64,000 nucleotides of DNA, from assembly GCA_018647765.1 (NCBI GenBank), contig JABGSN010000002.1, positions 49,071 through 113,070 on the forward strand. Direction: 5' to 3'. Below are positions 62,130 through 64,000 of the stretch, in pieces (position 1 is the first letter of the stretch; each line of letters begins with the position of its first letter). Source of the stretch: Oceanospirillaceae bacterium (lineage in GTDB: Bacteria > Pseudomonadota > Gammaproteobacteria > Pseudomonadales > Balneatricaceae). A program made the translations under genes and the position numbers. The notes beneath the pieces are model-generated. The model was given only the letters and a program-made list of their open reading frames with translations, was not told the DNA's origin and did not search any database.

Positions 62130-63449
62130 TTAGTTTAAGTAAGGCGACCAAGCAGGCTCTCTTACCACCCCTTCATTGGCTGGCAGTTTAAATTTAACCT
62201 TGCCGTCTATGGACACAGCAGCAAGAATATCGCGGCCACCATCCTGAGTAGAGTACATCACCATACTGCCATTAGGCGCCACGCTAGGGGACTCATCAAG
62301 ATTGGATTGGGTCAACAAAGACATAGTGCCACGCTGCAGATCTTGCACCGCAATGTGAAAACGCCCATCGTGACGGCTCACTAGCACCACAAAGCGCCCA
62401 TCGTGGGTCAAACTACCACGGGCATTGTAATCGCCCTCAAAGGTAAGGCGCTCAACCCAACCTGTGTCCAGCGTAATTTGGTAGATTTGTGGTTTGCCAC
62501 CTCGATCCGACGTAAACAGGATGTGCTCACCATCAACACTCCAGAACGGCTCAGTATCAATACCGTAATGCTTCGTTACCCTAGAAAGACGCTTGGTTTT
62601 GAGATCTAATACGTATATTTCGGCATTACCGTCCTTAGACAATACCAAGGCTAATTTATTGCCATCTGGTGACCAAGACGGTGCACCGTTAATACCTTTA
62701 AACGATTTGATGCGCTCTCGCGTACCGGTGGTGATGTCTTGAATATAAATCGCCGGCCGGTTAGTTTCGAACGACACATAAGCCAATTTTTTGGCGTCTC
62801 GCGACCACGCCGGAGACATGATGGGTTGACTGGATTTAAGTATTTCTTTCGCATCATGGCCGTCGGCATCAGCCACCAATAATTTATAGTAGCTTGGGTT
62901 GACCTTTTTATCTGCCGCCACATAGGCTACACGAGTCCTAAACGCCCCTTTGAGGCCCGTAAGCGCTTCATAGACTGCGTCACTTACCGAATGCCCCAGA
63001 GCTCTTAAATCATTACGACCGCCGAGAAAGCGCCCACCATCAATGGCGACTTTGCGCTGCACATCAAACAATTGGTAGTCCACTTGATAGCCGTTTTCGC
63101 TCGCAGAAACCGTGCCCACAACCAAATATTCCGTGGCCAAATAATGCCAATCTCGATAGAAAACGTCGGCCTCTTGATAGGGAAAACTGAGCATTAGCGA
63201 ACGCTTAAGGGCCTTAAATTGGCCACTACGTTCCAAGTCGGCATCCACGATTTGCGCCACGTCTTCCTTTAGCGCTTTATCGCCACTCCAGTAAAATGGT
63301 ACCACTGCAATCGGTACTGGGTTATCTACGCCTTTGGTTATTTCGATAACCAAGTTATTGGCCGACGCATAAGTGGCCAATAAAGCCGTTAACATGAATG
63401 TGACCAACGCCCTCTGTACCAGACATATTATTTGATTTATTCGAATCAC
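62130..63449 (-). CDS. tolB: Tol-Pal system beta-propeller protein TolB
   Basis: 439 aa. Signal peptide (VQRALVTFMLTALLATYASA), an N-terminal alpha/beta domain (residues 35-165) and a six-bladed propeller with repeated SPAWSRDAKKLAYVS, APSWSPDGNKLALVLS and EPFWSVDGEHILFTSDRGG. Periplasmic; binds Pal and TolA's C-terminus. Start overlaps the tolA stop by 4 nt. Confidence 0.96.
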   Translation of the reverse strand: MIRINQIICLVQRALVTFMLTALLATYASANNLVIEITKGVDNPVPIAVVPFYWSGDKALKEDVAQIVDADLERSGQFKALKRSLMLSFPYQEADVFYRDWHYLATEYLVVGTVSASENGYQVDYQLFDVQRKVAIDGGRFLGGRNDLRALGHSVSDAVYEALTGLKGAFRTRVAYVAADKKVNPSYYKLLVADADGHDAKEILKSSQPIMSPAWSRDAKKLAYVSFETNRPAIYIQDITTGTRERIKSFKGINGAPSWSPDGNKLALVLSKDGNAEIYVLDLKTKRLSRVTKHYGIDTEPFWSVDGEHILFTSDRGGKPQIYQITLDTGWVERLTFEGDYNARGSLTHDGRFVVLVSRHDGRFHIAVQDLQRGTMSLLTQSNLDESPSVAPNGSMVMYSTQDGGRDILAAVSIDGKVKFKLPANEGVVREPAWSPYLN

Positions 63450-64000
63450 AGTCTCAGATCCTCTGGTTTAAATTTTAACGTAATATTGCGGAAATTAGCG
63501 TCGAATATTCCAATATCCAATTCACTTAGCCTATCAAATTTTGCCACTTTCAGTGCCGCTGTTTTAGCCGAAGCAACGAAGGCGTCACTAGCGCTAGCAT
63601 TCCGAGAAAAGATTTCCACATTTACAATTTCTCCGGTAGGTACTAGTTTAATCTCAAGATAAACCACCATATCTGTACGGGCGTCAGCTGGCCGCACCCA
63701 ATGGTCTACTATTTCATTCATTATGTAGTTTGTTATAGCACTTACGGCCTGCCCTTCGCTTATACGATTTTCTTCAGATAAGTCTGCGGCCATTTCATCG
63801 TCCAATAAGTCATCCAGTGCTTGCTGCACCTCAGCTAGCTGCTCGGCGGCCTTTTCATCTGCGGCTTGCTTATCTGCAGCCTTCTTATCTGCAGCCTTCT
63901 TGTCTGCGGCTTGCTTATCTGCAGCTTTCTTGTCTGCGGCTTGCTTATCTGCAGCCTTCTTATCTGCAGCTTTCTTATCTGCAGCTTTCTTATCTGCAGC
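63446..64000 (-). CDS. tolA: TolA, C-terminal part; 5' end beyond the window
   Basis: Open to the right edge, about 184 codons visible. From the left (C-terminus): domain III, ending DLRL, with AITNYIMNEIVDHWVRPADARTDMVVYLEIKLVP, then the helical domain II with AADKK/AADKQ repeats. The membrane anchor and start are not in the window. Couples TolQR proton motive force to TolB/Pal. Followed directly by tolB with a 4-nt overlap. Confidence 0.92.
   Translation of the reverse strand, partial: AADKKAADKKAADKKAADKQAADKKAADKQAADKKAADKKAADKQAADEKAAEQLAEVQQALDDLLDDEMAADLSEENRISEGQAVSAITNYIMNEIVDHWVRPADARTDMVVYLEIKLVPTGEIVNVEIFSRNASASDAFVASAKTAALKVAKFDRLSELDIGIFDANFRNITLKFKPEDLRL
63850..64000. repeat. 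15-nt tandem repeats in tolA domain II
   Basis: About ten units of a 15-nt repeat encoding AADKK, AADKQ or AADEK (coding-strand unit GCTGCAGATAAGAAA). It continues past the right edge. Coding repeat of the TolA helix, not a CRISPR. Confidence 0.85.

Noticed and set aside
63850..64000. Tandem 15-nt repeats at the right edge resembling an array
   Set aside because: They encode AADKK-type repeats in frame with the TolA helical domain and have no spacers, so not a CRISPR array.

Overview
The window looks like part of the chromosome of a free-living, probably marine gammaproteobacterium. Base composition is a little under 50% GC by eye. The tolA-tolB-pal-cpoB-nadA run, bamC, bepA, cysN/cysC-type sulfate activation, the long gammaproteobacterial form of purC, and the MetA and TruC types all fit that class. 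No genus can be named from sequence alone. I saw no tRNA, rRNA, CRISPR array, transposase, integrase or phage gene. Most of the window is ordinary chromosomal gene content, with a metabolic accessory stretch in the first two thirds.

Layout. 1-8 kb: truC (cut by the window edge), an orphan branched-chain-amino-acid-type binding protein, metA, a Cds1-like PLP enzyme, an EamA exporter, the remnant of a luciferase-like monooxygenase, and a tightly packed tautomerase / small ORF / polysaccharide deacetylase set. 8-9 kb: an orphan HlyC/RtxC-type toxin acyltransferase with no RTX toxin beside it. 9-19 kb: carboxylic and amino acid catabolism, with a malyl-CoA-lyase-like enzyme, a hydroxyisobutyrate/tartronate-semialdehyde-type reductase, a hydantoinase/oxoprolinase, mmsA, and a beta-alanine:pyruvate-type aminotransferase facing a LysR regulator. 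19.7-24.4 kb: an EamA transporter, a diaminopropionate ammonia-lyase and an M24 peptidase in one operon, divergent from an Lrp-type regulator and a ChaC-like cyclotransferase. 24.4-38.3 kb: transporters, an ABC exporter with a kinase-like partner, an aromatic aminotransferase, a GlxA-type regulator facing a FAD oxidoreductase, GST-family genes and ogt. This stretch also holds two broken genes: a frameshifted maiA-like GST and an ada-alkA fusion with a large internal deletion.

38.3-51 kb: a GntR regulator with an NCS2 purine/pyrimidine permease; dapA and purC converging; a LysR regulator divergent from kynA-kynU (tryptophan to anthranilate branch); and a sulfate-activation operon, cysD-cysNC-cysQ. 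Its CysD carries an unrecognised N-terminal extension of about 190 residues. 51-64 kb: carbonic anhydrase, 5-formyl-THF cyclo-ligase, a PCu(A)C copper chaperone, a 2-hydroxyacid dehydrogenase downstream of bamC, bcp, perM, a TusA-like protein, bepA, nadA and the tol-pal operon, with tolA running off the right edge.

Four features cut across the map. A family of short palindromic (REP-like) repeats sits at gene 3' ends, several copies overlapping stop codons. Three genes are in decay. Several inverted repeats sit beside adjacent regulator genes. A DnaA-box-like inverted pair lies in the AT-rich gap at 53.2 kb. The strongest candidates for something not commonly described are the CysD N-terminal extension and the orphan toxin-type acyltransferase.
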